From Nelumbo lutea (taxonomy: Eukaryota > Streptophyta > Magnoliopsida > Proteales > Nelumbonaceae): DNA of 64,000 bases. The notes beneath the pieces were generated by a model. It was not told the DNA's origin and did not search any database. It was given only the letters and a program-made list of their open reading frames with translations. Each line of letters begins with the position of its first letter. Within the stretch, counting starts at the first letter, position 1. This document shows positions 13,101-22,055 of the stretch, piece by piece. Location of the stretch: positions 52,999,759 through 53,063,758 of the forward strand of contig JAKGHH010000003.1 in assembly GCA_022828595.1 (NCBI GenBank), in the 5' to 3' direction. The translations under genes were made by a program, and so were the position numbers.

Positions 13101-16100
13101 TACACTGTAAAGTGCAAAACAACATAACTGAAGTTTTACAATTGAAAATTCATCAAAAAAAAAGTTTTGCAAATGAAAATTATCCACCCCTTATATGGTG
13201 AAATAAGCAAAGCCTTACAACTCTCAATTATGAAAAGCATGGCAATCCTCCAATGGGCATACTATTTCTATTTTTAAGATGTTGACTTAACCCAAATACA
13301 GGGAATTTTGAATTTTTTTTTTTGGCTTATGTAACACATTAAACAGAGCATCTCAAAGGGCAAAAATGCTGCAAGGTGCGCATATGTTGCCTTCCCTAAG
13401 GCAAAGCATAATAGAAAGAAGTGTGATCCAAGTGAAGGTGTGTTTATATAATATATACCTTGATAATGTTCCTTTTTATTACATTTTCTAATTGGCAACA
13501 GTTAACTTTAATAATTTTGAACAAAAGAATTCTATACAAGCGTTAACCCTTAATTTGACCTAACACAGCCCCCCAACCCTTTCAGCTATGACTATTTCTT
13601 TACTTTGATCTTACAATTCTCCACCTTGGGACGACATTACCCAATACACTTGGTTCCTTATTATACCTTTGTCTTGCTAGCGATTCAGCCACACTACTGG
13701 CTGAACATGGGGTCCATTTATGTTACTCCCAATAGTTTTGCCATTTCCTTAATGTCCCTTAACTCATGTCTGTAGTGTAAAGATCCCATCTAATCATTTA
13801 GCAGCCAGCCCACCACCACATGCAAGTCACCCTCTACTGTTAGATTCCTGAAATTCAGTCCTTTGGCCAAACTTAAACTTTGTAGAAGAACAGCCTTCAA
13901 TTGCTCCCTAGTAGTATCTCATTATCTCCAGACCCTATAGGACCAGAAAAAAGCAAAAAAGTGACCTTCGTTATCTCTAAAAATACCCCCAACTACAGAG
14001 TTACCTGGATTACCAATACTGTAGCCATTAAAGTTTAGTTTAATCCTCCTCTGATCAGGGTGATCCCATTCAACAATAAAAGTTTAAGGAATTTGCAATG
14101 CCTTGCCAATTCCTGACAATGACTAGGTTAATGTAATCAGCAAAAGCATCCAATATCTTAACCAAATGAGACACCTCAATAGAGACATTCTTTATCAAAG
14201 CTTCCTCTGGTAGCTTCTCCTTAAACATTCCTGCATTTCTTTCCTTCCAAATACTCCAAAGAGTGGCTGCTCTCATACATCGCAGCAGAACCTTATCTCC
14301 CCTTGGAAGGAAGAAAAAAGAGCTGTTCAACAGGCTTAAAATTTCATTAGGAGCTTTCCATCTGCAACCAAAAGGGGGAAAGAAATACTACCATATGCCC
14401 AGATGCATTAGAACAGGAGAGGAGAGTAGTAGGTGATGTGTAGTTTCACAACTTGCCCAACAAAAAATATGTGCTAGGTGAAAGACAAGCAAAAGGCCCG
14501 AAAACAGACCCACCCAGCTGTATTACAGCCTATATTATAACTGAGCTCAGTACATATGTTGTCTTTGAACTCCTTGTTTTGCTAATCCATGTTCTAAACA
14601 ATTAGCAGATCTCCTAATCCACTTGATTTGAATTGCCATATCTCTTAAAAGCCATTTGAAATGTCTGAATTCATTCCTAAGCTTCCAAATAACCCTGTCA
14701 CCTTTCTTTAACCACCTCACAACCAGCTCCAAACCACCTTCAAGAACCAATCTTCCAATTCCCACATTTCTAGCCATCTTTACCCCAAATACTTTTAGCA
14801 AAAAATTCTGCACTTACAGACTCACCTTGCTCAATTGAGCCTGAAAACAAAGCATGTATAGTGCCACCCTCATCTCTGACCACCCCTCCAATTCCTGACA
14901 GACCTGAATTGCTCAGATTACTATCATAAAAGTTCAATTTCAACCACCCACCCATTGGGGGAGACCACACCAATTTTGAAGTTTATTCTCTGCATAAGAG
15001 TAGATTTACTTCTTATAACTAGATGCTTTAGCATATATTTAGTTCCTCAATGACTCATTACCCCTTCTGATATGAGAAAATGGATGTAACCATGAATCTC
15101 ATAACACTATAAATTGGTTAATGACCTTGAAATTTTGTTGGTTCTTGCACATGATTTAGTAGCTCGAAATGAAGTTGAATATGCAATCCCTCTGGATGCA
15201 ACCTGATGGCCATTTCCTCTTTTCTCCCCATCATAGGTGATAGAACCATCCATTCAATAATGGATCCCCAAAAGGTTATACACTTACACTGTCTCTGACA
15301 CAGGAATGTCCTCATGCACAGAAAAGGACTTATCCAAAGTTTGGATTTGAATAGAAGGCTTATCTGGAAAATGTACAGCAACAAATTTTGAGGCCATTTT
15401 GTGGTTATTTTGCACATGACCTTTGTTTCACAAGGCAAGCTATATGTCTCTAGAAAGCTCTTAGAGGCAACTTTCCAATGCAACAAACTGAGCATGATTT
15501 GGAGTCCTATGCAAAGCTATGACCATTTTCTTTTGAGGGGTGCAGTGCTGATTGTGGGATTCCAGAAATGATTAATTCTGAGTCTTTTGAATCTCTATGT
15601 CTTTTCTACTTTCAATGTCTTGACTTCTCTGGAATAGTTCATGAATCTTGTTATTTTTAATTCACTGTAAGTAGTTTTCTTAGTAATTACTCAGTTTAGG
15701 AGGGGTGTTCCAAGCAAGTCTATATAACCCTCTAGTCCTACAAAACAAAGAGATCAGAATTTTGAGTTGAATAAAATTGAACCTTTCAGTTTATTAAGAA
15801 GGAGCTCATGTATCTTGGATTATCTCTTGTGTCCCTCTCCTTAACTCCATTGTGGTGTTTTTGGCATTAGTCTCCTCCTACTTGGAATATCCCAATGACA
15901 ACCTTCTTTGCTAAAAAATTCATGGAAGATATCCATTCCAGTTGTACTGTCTGGAGTACTTAAGACAGGTCATGATAAGATAATCCCTACACATGCACAC
16001 AAAAGAAAACGAAGTGTCCTGATGCATCCATTATGCAACAGTCCAAAGGTAAAATGATCCCACTTTCAGTTAAAACCTTAAACTATACCTCAAACATGTC

Positions 16101-16882
16101 AACTGCAACCTCCTTTATCACAGTAAGCCAGTTCTTCACCATACTAATAGCCATAGGCATTTACTAAGGCCATTCAAAGGTGATGTCAGCAAGATTTTTT
16201 CACACCACCATACACCAGATCATGAAAATGAAATTCTGACAAGAAAGTGGACAGACAACTCTTCACGCACAGCACATGTCTGGGTAAAACTCAGTATATA
16301 GAGCCTCTTCCAAATAACCTTCTCCATAATTGCAGTTTCACAATTAAAAACAATCCTAGTTCTCTTAGCATAGAAAGTTGATAATATCCTATGCATTAGT
16401 CAGCAGGCAGAAACACAATCTCTCATGGAGGAAAAATTAATTATGCCACTGTCAAGTTTGTAATTTCCTTTCAAGAACTCAATGAGCTTACAAACGACTA
16501 GAAGCCATTAATACATGGCAGCATAACACTATCTTTTTCTAATTATTTCCATTTAGGTAGCTTAGTTACCAGCTCTATAAAACATGCATAACAACTGATT
16601 GCTAACACATAAAAAGGACAGAAACCTAACTGGGGAAAAGGAAGGAGAAGCAAGAACTATTAGCAAATCGAAGTACCAATTCATAAGGCATGTAAGTAGC
16701 ATACCACAATCATCATCATCGTCAGTGTCCCAGTATGGTGGTGAAGTAGATGGGGTTCCATTCTCCACCTGCTCAGATGACCGCCATTCTGCAAGTGCTT
16801 CCCCAGATTGGCAACGCTGCCCACTTGAGATCCCCTCCGAAGACCTCCCAACCCCACAATCATCACTCACACTCCCAGCCAT
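818..16882 (-). CDS. TRAF homolog 1 (MATH-domain, MUSE13/MUSE14 type), N-terminal 362 codons
   Basis: Seven coding exons on the minus strand read in phase through GT-AG junctions: 16882-16705, 12019-11908, 11705-11617, 11527-11459, 11382-11253, 2048-1890 and 1166-818 (1086 nt, 362 codons). Residues 1-60 hold an acidic linker (PPYWDTDDDDD). A MATH domain covers about residues 66-193, with YGKFTWKIENFS, YPQGCDVCNHLSLFLCVA and RFWKKEHDWGWKKF. After it come DRPFRCLDC, QICRRFVEERRSKLGKLIED and DDVILLLERAAMEPLPPKDE. Known for the family: Arabidopsis TRAF1a/TRAF1b (MUSE14/MUSE13) are adaptors in a ubiquitin-ligase complex that turns over NLR immune receptors, and they also act in autophagy control. 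The last exon here ends on a phase-0 GTAAGC donor, so the coiled-coil and C-terminal two thirds lie beyond the left edge. No stop or frameshift interrupts the exons. The ATG at 16882 gives MAGSVSDD, matching the family's short acidic start. Confidence 0.93.
1250..1885. other. Intron 7 of the TRAF gene, with an old repeat
   Basis: This non-coding stretch between exons 8 and 7 holds a GGCC/CCAGG-rich patch at about 1450-1680. The patch resembles an old hAT-like remnant of the type seen at 40.8-41.3 kb (repeated 'gcccagcc' words). No gene is visible. Confidence 0.3.
1890..2048 (-). CDS. TRAF homolog 1, exon 7
   Basis: Acceptor AATGAAG, donor GTTGAG. Encodes EKADRPFRCLDCLYRRELVR and the helical QICRRFVEERRSKLGKLIED that follows the MATH domain. 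Phase 2 in and out. Confidence 0.92.
2049..3060. other. Start of the 9.2-kb TRAF intron 6, unique sequence
   Basis: AT-rich intronic sequence between the exon 7 acceptor and the first LINE. I see no coding motif or repeat structure in it. Confidence 0.4.
3066..4620 (-). mobile_element. L1-type LINE, 5'-truncated, minus strand
   Basis: On the minus strand, 4606-3918 translates to the C-terminal part of a plant L1 ORF2: FWGDIWVGNQPLKDLFPFLY, then FWIRPIPPKVVVFCWEVYYG from the zf-RVT region. After a degraded stretch, 3493-3191 gives an RNase H domain with LRVELLAAVQGIQLANQLGI, IEGDSQVIVGW and SANSLADSLAKQG. The 3' end is a poly-A run (plus-strand T run at 3067-3074) next to AATAAAATTTCACTC. Several frame changes make it non-functional. 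No clear TSD was found. Confidence 0.8.
4731..4984. repeat. 21-bp direct repeat flanking 212 bp
   Basis: The same 21 bases, starting ccctttttta and continuing ttgatcagtta, occur at 4731-4751 and 4964-4984 in direct orientation. The 212 bp between them has no poly-A tail or inverted ends. It could be a long TSD around an unknown insert or a slippage duplication. Confidence 0.5.
5151..6007 (+). mobile_element. L1-type LINE, 5'-truncated with internal deletion, 12-bp TSD
   Basis: The element is flanked by perfect 12-bp direct repeats TCTTCAATCCAT at 5139-5150 and 6008-6019, and it ends in a poly-A run. It opens with WDAGVPQQATLATLWKVING, equivalent to the LINE at 4.5 kb, degrades through the zf-RVT region, and jumps at about 5483 into RNase H (GPSGMGGVLRNGTGN, RTELLAAIKDVHLAVRLHLE, EGDSKVVVG). 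Stops and the missing middle show it is dead on arrival. Confidence 0.85.
6174..8277 (+). mobile_element. L1-type LINE, RT C-terminus to poly-A
   Basis: From 6190 the plus strand gives RT remnants: NLKELISVFEIIS, then ADLLGYEINLSTLGFPLGS, FWKPVLKRFTKKLAL and FLWEPGEERKDHLVKWQMVS, each in shifting frames. The tail region has AAGAAVLWAIWEERNRRIFK (7573-7630) and an RNase H domain at 7821-8189 starting MKLNFDGSSF. There the usual EGDS active-site segment reads VDEYS. It ends with a short A run at about 8270-8277. An 11-bp direct repeat GATACAAGAAA at 6163-6173 and 8282-8292 is a likely TSD. Confidence 0.78.
8698..9140. repeat. hAT-like remnant with AAGGCGC-type words
   Basis: Starts at CAGTGTTTTAAAAGC, a sequence common at plant hAT ends, followed by repeated 'aaggcgcaagg' words. 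A related inverted patch appears near 9080-9110 (gccgcctttgtgcc). No intact terminal inverted repeat or TSD is visible. Confidence 0.3.
9641..10180 (-). mobile_element. L1-type LINE fragment (zf-RVT domain), minus strand
   Basis: The minus strand from 10177 reads into FVRRNAAEKGLNLSDWRCCF and CNMQVESSGISSF, the cysteine-rich zf-RVT segment of a plant LINE. Degraded sequence follows down to an A-rich 3' end at about 9641-9660. It lies in TRAF intron 6. Confidence 0.65.
10505..10760 (+). repeat. LTR-like segment in TRAF intron 6
   Basis: TATAAATAC at about 10562 is followed by a long CT-rich leader (10604-10690), the same layout as bases 1-410 and typical of copia LTRs. It starts around TGTGTTAAGAGG at 10505. 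No TSD or partner LTR was found. Confidence 0.35.
11253..11382 (-). CDS. TRAF homolog 1, exon 6 (end of MATH domain)
   Basis: Acceptor TTGGCAG, donor GTGCTA. Encodes TLHRFWKKEHDWGWKKFMEL and the final strand VIKAQVQVIR. Phase 1 in, phase 2 out; the next exon is 9.2 kb away. Confidence 0.92.
11459..11527 (-). CDS. TRAF homolog 1, exon 5 (MATH domain, 69 nt)
   Basis: Acceptor GAGACAG, donor GTCAGT. Encodes WSHFAQFTIAVVNKDPKKSK and the start of YSD. The exon is too short to show as an open frame; it is found by phase and family match. Confidence 0.9.
11617..11705 (-). CDS. TRAF homolog 1, exon 4 (MATH domain)
   Basis: Acceptor TTACAG, donor GTTTGT. Encodes YILIYPQGCDVCNHLSLFLC and VANHEKLLPG. 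Phase 2 in, phase 1 out. Confidence 0.92.
11908..12019 (-). CDS. TRAF homolog 1, exon 3 (MATH domain start)
   Basis: Acceptor TTTAG ends at 12020; donor GTATAG starts at 11907. Encodes GPKPSELYGKFTWKIENFSQ through RSNAFEVGGYKW, the opening strands of the MATH domain. It is separated from exon 2 by a 4.7-kb intron holding two LINE pieces and an LTR-like segment. Confidence 0.92.
12137..12162. repeat. (GT)n microsatellite
   Basis: A run of GT dinucleotides followed by a G-rich patch, within TRAF intron 2, about 120 bp upstream (in gene direction) of the exon 3 acceptor. Confidence 0.8.
13560..14460 (-). mobile_element. L1-type LINE fragment, downstream copy of a pair
   Basis: The minus strand reads CETTHHLLLS, then RCMRAATLWSIWKERNAGMF (14287-14228), then a degraded RNase H start (KLNFNG, NPGNSVVGGIFRD) and, near 13.85 kb, NLTVEGDLHVVVGWL. 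Frames are broken throughout. It follows the LINE piece at 14.52-14.99 kb in the same orientation. Confidence 0.65.
14520..14990 (-). mobile_element. L1-type LINE fragment (RNase H), upstream copy of a pair
   Basis: On the minus strand, 14973-14770 reads GGWLKLNFYDSNLSNSGLSG and GIGGVVRDEGGTIHALFSGS. After a frame change, 14813-14547 reads IWKLRNEFRHFKWLLRDMAI and RRSANCLEHGLAKQG. This is RNase H only, with 5' truncation. It lies in TRAF intron 2. Confidence 0.7.
15000..16560. other. TRAF intron 2 sequence with one LTR-like patch
   Basis: There is no coding motif. At about 15690-15900 a short promoter-like patch (TATATAACCCTC at 15721, with a following leader) resembles an LTR, but neither end can be placed. 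The rest appears unique. Confidence 0.3.
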
Positions 16883-16919
16883 AATCCACTCCACCAATTT
16901 TCCCTTGGCGCTCCTTCAC
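16705..16919 (-). CDS. TRAF homolog 1, exon 2 (first coding exon; coding from 16882)
   Basis: Acceptor GGTGCAG before 16919, ATG at 16882-16880, donor GTATGC after 16705, leaving phase 1. It encodes the serine-rich start, EALAEWRSSEQVENGTPSTS and the aspartate run. The plus-strand open frame over 16599-17108 is only its antisense shadow. Confidence 0.9.
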
Positions 16920-17617
16920 CTGCACCAAGCAAGAGTTAACAATCTAGATAAGGAAGTAACTATTGCCGCCTCAGGCCCTCAACTCCAACAGACCGATTGG
17001 CGAACCAAATTTCACGAACAACATAGTATATTAAAAGGCATCCCGTTCATACCAGCTAATAACACAACTTGTAGAACACAAGAACAATACGAAAATCCCA
17101 ATCTGTAGGAAAATTAGGAGCACGAACCATCCCCATTTCCCAAATAAATACATCTTCTCGGTAAAACTATTACGTCTCCAACATTTCCCTTTAACGAATT
17201 CAGACACTAAAGCCGAAAGTAAATAAAAAAAATTAAAGTTCTGAATAAGAAAACCTGCGACCCCATCCATCACAGATCCCATGAACAAAAGCCTAACATC
17301 AAAAACAATATCGAAATAAACCCTAAAATAGAAAAAAATCACGACAAAGGAAATACTGAGACAAAATACCAAAATCCCCCAAAAAAAAATCCTGAACGGA
17401 GGAACCCACATACAGTGCAACAGAAAGCCAATTCCACGAAACCCAAATCGAATTACACATAAAGATGCCCGGGCAGAAAAAAAGAAAACGCAGAAAGAAT
17501 CGGATAAACCCTAATGGAGGCAAACCCAACTGCAAAAATCCACAATAGGAGAAAGCTGCAGAAGAATCGAAATGAATAGCAATAAAAAAGTGAAGTCCTG
17601 GAGATCGAATCAAATAC

Positions 17618-17700
17618 CTCTAACGATGAACGAAGTTCGTCAACAGTGAAAAGAAGCCGTTTTCCCCCCCATCGCAAGGCGTACAGAACATAGAAGAGAG
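17618..17700 (-). other. TRAF homolog 1, 5' non-coding exon (start approximate)
   Basis: Going down the minus strand, the sequence up to 17618 ends in TTAGAG followed by a GTATTT donor. The matching acceptor is GGTGCAG ending at 16920, so this intron is 698 bp and lies in the 5' UTR. The transcription start is a guess within roughly 17690-17760. The first exon has no in-frame ATG leading into the MATH reading frame. Confidence 0.55.
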
Positions 17701-18010
17701 AAGAAATTGGAGTCGGAAAGGGCAGAAGAAGAGCGCAGGCTCATAAAATTTTTTTATTAACAATAAGGAGATGAAGATATGAGAATTGAGAAGTTGAGAA
17801 CAAGGGCTCCTCTCTCTCTCTCTCTCTCTCCCCCACCCCCACCCCTATTCTCTCTACAAAAGTACAAAATCACGAATTCCGCTTCGCCAAAGCAAAAATA
17901 AATAAAAACACAAACATTTTATTTAATTAAATATTTTAGAAAGAATATTATTATCTGTTAAATTATAAACAAAATAATTAATAGCTACCACTCACTAGTG
18001 AGTAGTGACT
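17701..18010 (-). promoter_or_regulatory. Upstream region of the TRAF homolog 1 gene
   Basis: Sequence immediately upstream of the inferred first exon. On the plus strand it holds an A/T-rich run near 17748-17765 (a possible TATA-like region on the minus strand), a CT dinucleotide tract at about 17810-17830 and a C-rich patch. Promoter status is inferred from position only. Confidence 0.35.
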
Positions 18011-19207
18011 ATTGACTCCCCTTGCTTTGCATGTCCTCTATTTATAATTTACTAGACAACATAATGATCATTTTTTTCAGAAATGACTCACACGTTCTTA
18101 TCATCTTCACCGTTAATTTTGTGGGTCCCATTTAGGTCGTTATCATGGATAGCTTTCAGCCATCTGATGTGTCAATTATTTTTAGAATTATGATAGTAGC
18201 TTATGTTATCCAAAGTTTAACAGAGACCTTGACTATCTACTCCAGGATTGGACCCATTTCGTAGTGGGCCTGATCTCAGCTATCTTAACACGTGGCAGCA
18301 TAAGACCGCACCTTATTGCTGTTAATGATAAGGACGCTCTCATTGTAGATTGCCTCTTGAGTCCTGAGTTTGGTCTAATGTATCGTGTGGCGGAAATTTC
18401 GGGATCGCGATGCATTTTTGTTCATCTTGAGCCTTTGAATGAGTTCAGATCTTCTCCCAACTCTGTCCGAACAAGCTATTGCAGCCACAAATCTGGAACA
18501 TCTTCCATTAATGTTTCCCAATGTGCGGCTGTAATGGCTTGTTGGGACAGTGTTTGGAGTGATAATTGGTAGCAGATTCCTACCTCTTTGAATGGTTACT
18601 GAAGAGCTCCAATTAGCTTCCAATACACAATTCCAACAACGTTCCAACCTGTATATCGGGAACATCTTGCGAGATGATCCCAATGTGCAGCGGCAATGGC
18701 ATGTTGGAACACCGTTGAGAGCATTTTATTGGTAGCAGATCTCTATACGCTTTTGAGTGTTGGGACGTAAATCCCTACCCAATTAGATGGTTAACAACTT
18801 AACATCAAGGCTATGTTTGATTTGAAGGAATAAGTAGGAAAAGAAAGGAAAATGTAGGAAACCTTTACAAACCTTTGTATAGGTTTCCTTGGCTTTCCCT
18901 TACTTTCCCTACTTTTCCTTCCAACGAAACACAGCTTAAGAGATGTGTGAATTGTGGTTGTATTAGCGGTACATTAGGAGCATCTCCCGTAATTGTTTGT
19001 TATCATTCATATGGGAGAATACACAGTGGGATGTGTATATGAGGTCAATGTGAGGAATGTTCTATAAGGAACATATCCCAAATCAGTTTTCGTACAAGAG
19101 TTAATGCCCCACAACATATTCCAATCGTGTGTAACGAAAATATATCCTAGTGATAAAGCACGACTCAGCACATCCCAACCATGTATTGGGAACATCTCCC
19201 AATGACA
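18010..19207. other. Intergenic region with dispersed GGGAACATCT-type repeats
   Basis: Several partial copies of a motif around 'gggaacatctccc' / 'ggagatgttccc' occur here (near 18500, 18655 and 19190) and continue in the tandem duplication that follows; another copy is at 10764. They look like pieces of one unidentified repeat family. No supported gene is present. Confidence 0.4.
18816..18938. mobile_element. MITE, PIF/Harbinger (Tourist-like)
   Basis: The ends form an imperfect inverted repeat (GGCTATGTTTGATTTGAAGG and its counterpart CCTTCCAACGAAACACAGC). The right end is followed by TTA. The inner arms 'ggaaacctttacaaacc' and 'ggtttcc' are also complementary. It is the same family as the element at 24.6 kb. 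Confidence 0.6.
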
Positions 19208-19697
19208 AGTACAGGAGATGTTCCCAATGCATGCTAAGATGTTCTTGGCACAAAGCTATGAAACGTTAGAATTTATGGGAAGGAGAGAACTAGAGAAAGG
19301 AGCTTACATTTTTTGTCTAGGTGGATGATAGATAGGTATTAATCGTCCACGATTGTACTCATAGTATCATTATAGGCCACATTGTCATTGAAAAATAGGG
19401 CCCATTTATCATGATGACGTGGCTTTATCAAAATTAGTCCAATACTTTCGAAAGTACAGGAGATGTTCCCAATGCACGCTAAGATGTTCTTGGCACAAAG
19501 CTATGAAACGTTGGAATTTCTGGGAAGGAGAGAACTAGAGAAAGGAGCTTACATTTTTTGTCTAGGTGGATGAAAGATAGGTATTAATCGTCCACGATTG
19601 TACTCATTGTATCATTATAGGCCACATTGTCATTGAAAAATAGGGCCCATTTATCATGATGACATGGCTTTATCAAAATTAGTCCAATACTTTCGAA
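19208..19697. repeat. 245-bp tandem duplication
   Basis: Copies lie at 19208-19452 and 19453-19697, with a constant offset of 245 and about six mismatches. Each starts AGTACAGGAGATGTTCCC and ends at CCAATACTTTCGAAA. Low divergence suggests a fairly recent event. Confidence 0.9.
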
Positions 19698-19704
19698 ATC
19701 AGAT

Positions 19705-19843
19705 TCAGCCAGTGCAAAGCCCGTTTGAACACCCTTTATAGCCTTGCATTGGGAATATCTCCCCATCAAATAAAGCATAGAAATGTGGAGATGTTCTCGA
19801 TGCAAGGCTAAAAGGCTGTTCAAACGGGCCTTGCACTGATTGA
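19705..19843. repeat. Long near-perfect hairpin
   Basis: The left arm 19705-19762 and right arm 19788-19843 are inverted complements with only a few mismatches; both contain CCCGTTTGAACA and GCCTTGCAT in register. The loop is about 25 bp. The arms share the 'ggagatgttc' word with the adjoining duplication. It could be a MITE or a hairpin small-RNA precursor. Confidence 0.8.
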
Positions 19844-20063
19844 AGCCGGTCTCAATACTTTCCAACTCCCTAGAAGATTCACATGGTACAAAATTCCATT
19901 GGCAGGCACCAGAATGACACTGTACTTAATTGTGGAATTGATCACATGCATCTAAGTTTGTAATCATATGGTAGTTTGGATGGTAATTAAAGTGGATCGT
20001 CCAAATATGGACCTTTATATGTGTCCCACATCATCGAGTTAGTAGGCCTATCTTATACGGATC

Positions 20064-20233
20064 AGCCAAAGTTGAGATCCTCTACCAACAAAACATCTTC
20101 TAACCCTCTATCAATTTGATCTAACAACGCACATCTCACTATGAGACTGGGACCTGACATGTATGAGATGTATGGTGTGAGATTATGTTGGTAGAGGGTT
20201 GGAAGGTGTCTTGTTGGTAGGTGATCCGGACTC
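20064..20233. repeat. Hairpin element, MITE-like
   Basis: The arm at 20082-20140 (starting CTACCAACAAAACATCTTCT) is complementary to 20161-20220 (ending AGGTGTCTTGTTGGTAG) with scattered mismatches, and the pairing extends outward through GGATC. No TSD could be fixed. Confidence 0.7.
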
Positions 20234-20629
20234 GAATGGACAATCTTTTTCTTTTTTGGGTAATAGAATGGACAATCCCATAACCATAATTCACACAAGA
20301 TATAGGGATGTTAGAAGGTTGGGTTGTCAGGATTGGATCAGTTTTAATAGGTTAACTAGTGCCAAGCTCACCCCGTTGATGTGGTAGTATTTAGATGTCT
20401 TGGCTAAGCATAGAGTTACTAGTTGTAGGACGGGGCTGGGTAGGTTTCAAACTAAGCAAAACCCATACCGAACCCAACCCATTAACATCCAATCAAACCT
20501 TTTGGCACCTTGGATGGTTTATAGTCTATGGGTGAATGTTCAACAGTTCAAGGGATCTTTCATTTTTTTTAGATACTTATGTTATGGTTTGTCCAAACCA
20601 AAGGGTCCTTAAGTTCCAATAGGCTCCAT

Positions 20630-21040
20630 TGTACAAATTTCTAGTGCAAATGCATGGAGGTACAAGTGTATTGAGTATAAATTATAATTTACTTTTGCTT
20701 TAGATTTGACTTTGTTAGTGAGGAGAAAGGGAAATAAAGTAATGTGGCCTCTACTTTTCTACAAAGGAGATGTAGAATGGAGAGTTGTCTCATTGGGAGA
20801 AGTGAAATAAGAAGCATAATGATAAGATCCCCACTTAATATAAGAAAGACAATCAAAGTAGGAGGAAGGTAGTAATGAAAATTTTGCATAATTTTGGATG
20901 CAAGATTTGCATTGAGAATTGCAAATGAGTAATTTGTATGAAATGGGAGTATAAATCATAGTCATCAACAAATTGATGCAAATGTGAATCACGTGCAAAA
21001 TTTGTATTGGGTTTAGATTTGCACTACAAACCAACAAAGG
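20630..21040. repeat. Dispersed repeat, copy 1 (TTTGCACT...CAAA family)
   Basis: Shares a distinctive series of words (gtgcaaatgcatgg, ttgctttagatttgactttg, gatgcaagatttgcatt, agatttgcactacaaac) in the same order with 57475-57905. Probably a non-autonomous DNA element of about 400 bp. Confidence 0.55.
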
Positions 21041-21208
21041 CAAAGTGTTGAAGATGAGAAGAAACACGATGGAGAAATGTTCCAAGTGGCTCAATTGTAA
21101 GGTCTTTGAATGGCTGTAGCAAAGACTTAGGATCAAATCCTGCCTTTACCAGGGTTAGGGGTTATAGGTTTTGGGATGGGCTTGCCATTTTGTGAAATCC
21201 CATGGAAT

Positions 21209-21256
21209 ACACACACACACACACACACACATAGAGAGAGAGAGAGAGAGAGAGAA
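21209..21256. repeat. Compound (CA)n(GA)n microsatellite
   Basis: A run of CA dinucleotides passes directly into a run of GA dinucleotides. Confidence 0.9.
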
Positions 21257-21309
21257 GTCCCCAATTTGCATGATGTGCAACAATGTGTAAGACATATAAT
21301 CAACAATAA

Positions 21310-21591
21310 GGGTTCATTTGGTTCACAGTTGGAATCAAAATCGGAATCAGAATCAAAATCTTTTAGAACCAGAATCGGAATGGCCTATTCCCATAGTCTA
21401 TTTGGTTCAAATAGGAATGGGATTTCATTCCCAAGGGAGGTGGAGAGAATGACTATTCCCTCATATGGTGGAATACCATTCCACCAAGAATGGGAACGGG
21501 ATTCCAATTCCACCAAACCAAACAGTTGGAATCAGAATAGCCCATTATGATTTCGATTCCAGACTTCTATTTTCATGAACCAAATAGGACC
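21310..21591. mobile_element. MITE, PIF/Harbinger type, TSD TAA
   Basis: Terminal inverted repeats GGGTTCATTTGGTTCA (left) and TGAACCAAATAGGACC (right) are bordered by TAA on both sides (21307-21309 and 21592-21594). A 3-bp TWA target duplication and a GGGTCC-like TIR define this superfamily. It is 282 bp long and carries no coding sequence. Confidence 0.85.
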
Positions 21592-22055
21592 TAAGTGTAA
21601 CAGTGTAAAGACTCATATATGTTTATGATGCCAAAGGGGTATGATACCAGAATAACTTTGACCAATCAAACCTAGTTTGTTGGTTATATATATATTTTTT
21701 TTGTGAATATCATGCATTTCCGATATCATAGTCAGACTCATGTGAGTAAGTAAACTTTACACACAAGTCCTAGATATTTGCTTCATATTAATTGTTTGTA
21801 CACCACAAGTTTTAGTCATTTTGGACTTGAATTTGACCATGATGGTAAGGTTGCATTTGAATCAAGTAACATGCATTTTGATGATAAAATTGGAATTGTC
21901 AATTCTATGAATCTCTATGCTTCATTGGTTGGGATCATATTATAGAACAACAGAAGTTGGTAAAGCATGGACTTTTAGCTTTCTCATTTCAAGTTATTTG
22001 TTCATCTCCCATGATATTTGATGAAGACCCTTAGACTCTGTTTGTGCTGTAAATC

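Noticed and set aside
16562..16897. Start of the TRAF protein upstream of 16882
   Set aside because: The codon at 16897 is TTG, not ATG. The first ATG in frame is at 16882 and matches the family start.
16599..17108. 169-codon plus-strand open frame
   Set aside because: Antisense to TRAF exon 2 and its 5' UTR intron. The minus strand carries the recognisable protein.
18264..18683. 102-codon open frames on both strands
   Set aside because: They lie in repeated GGGAACATCT-type sequence with no protein motif.
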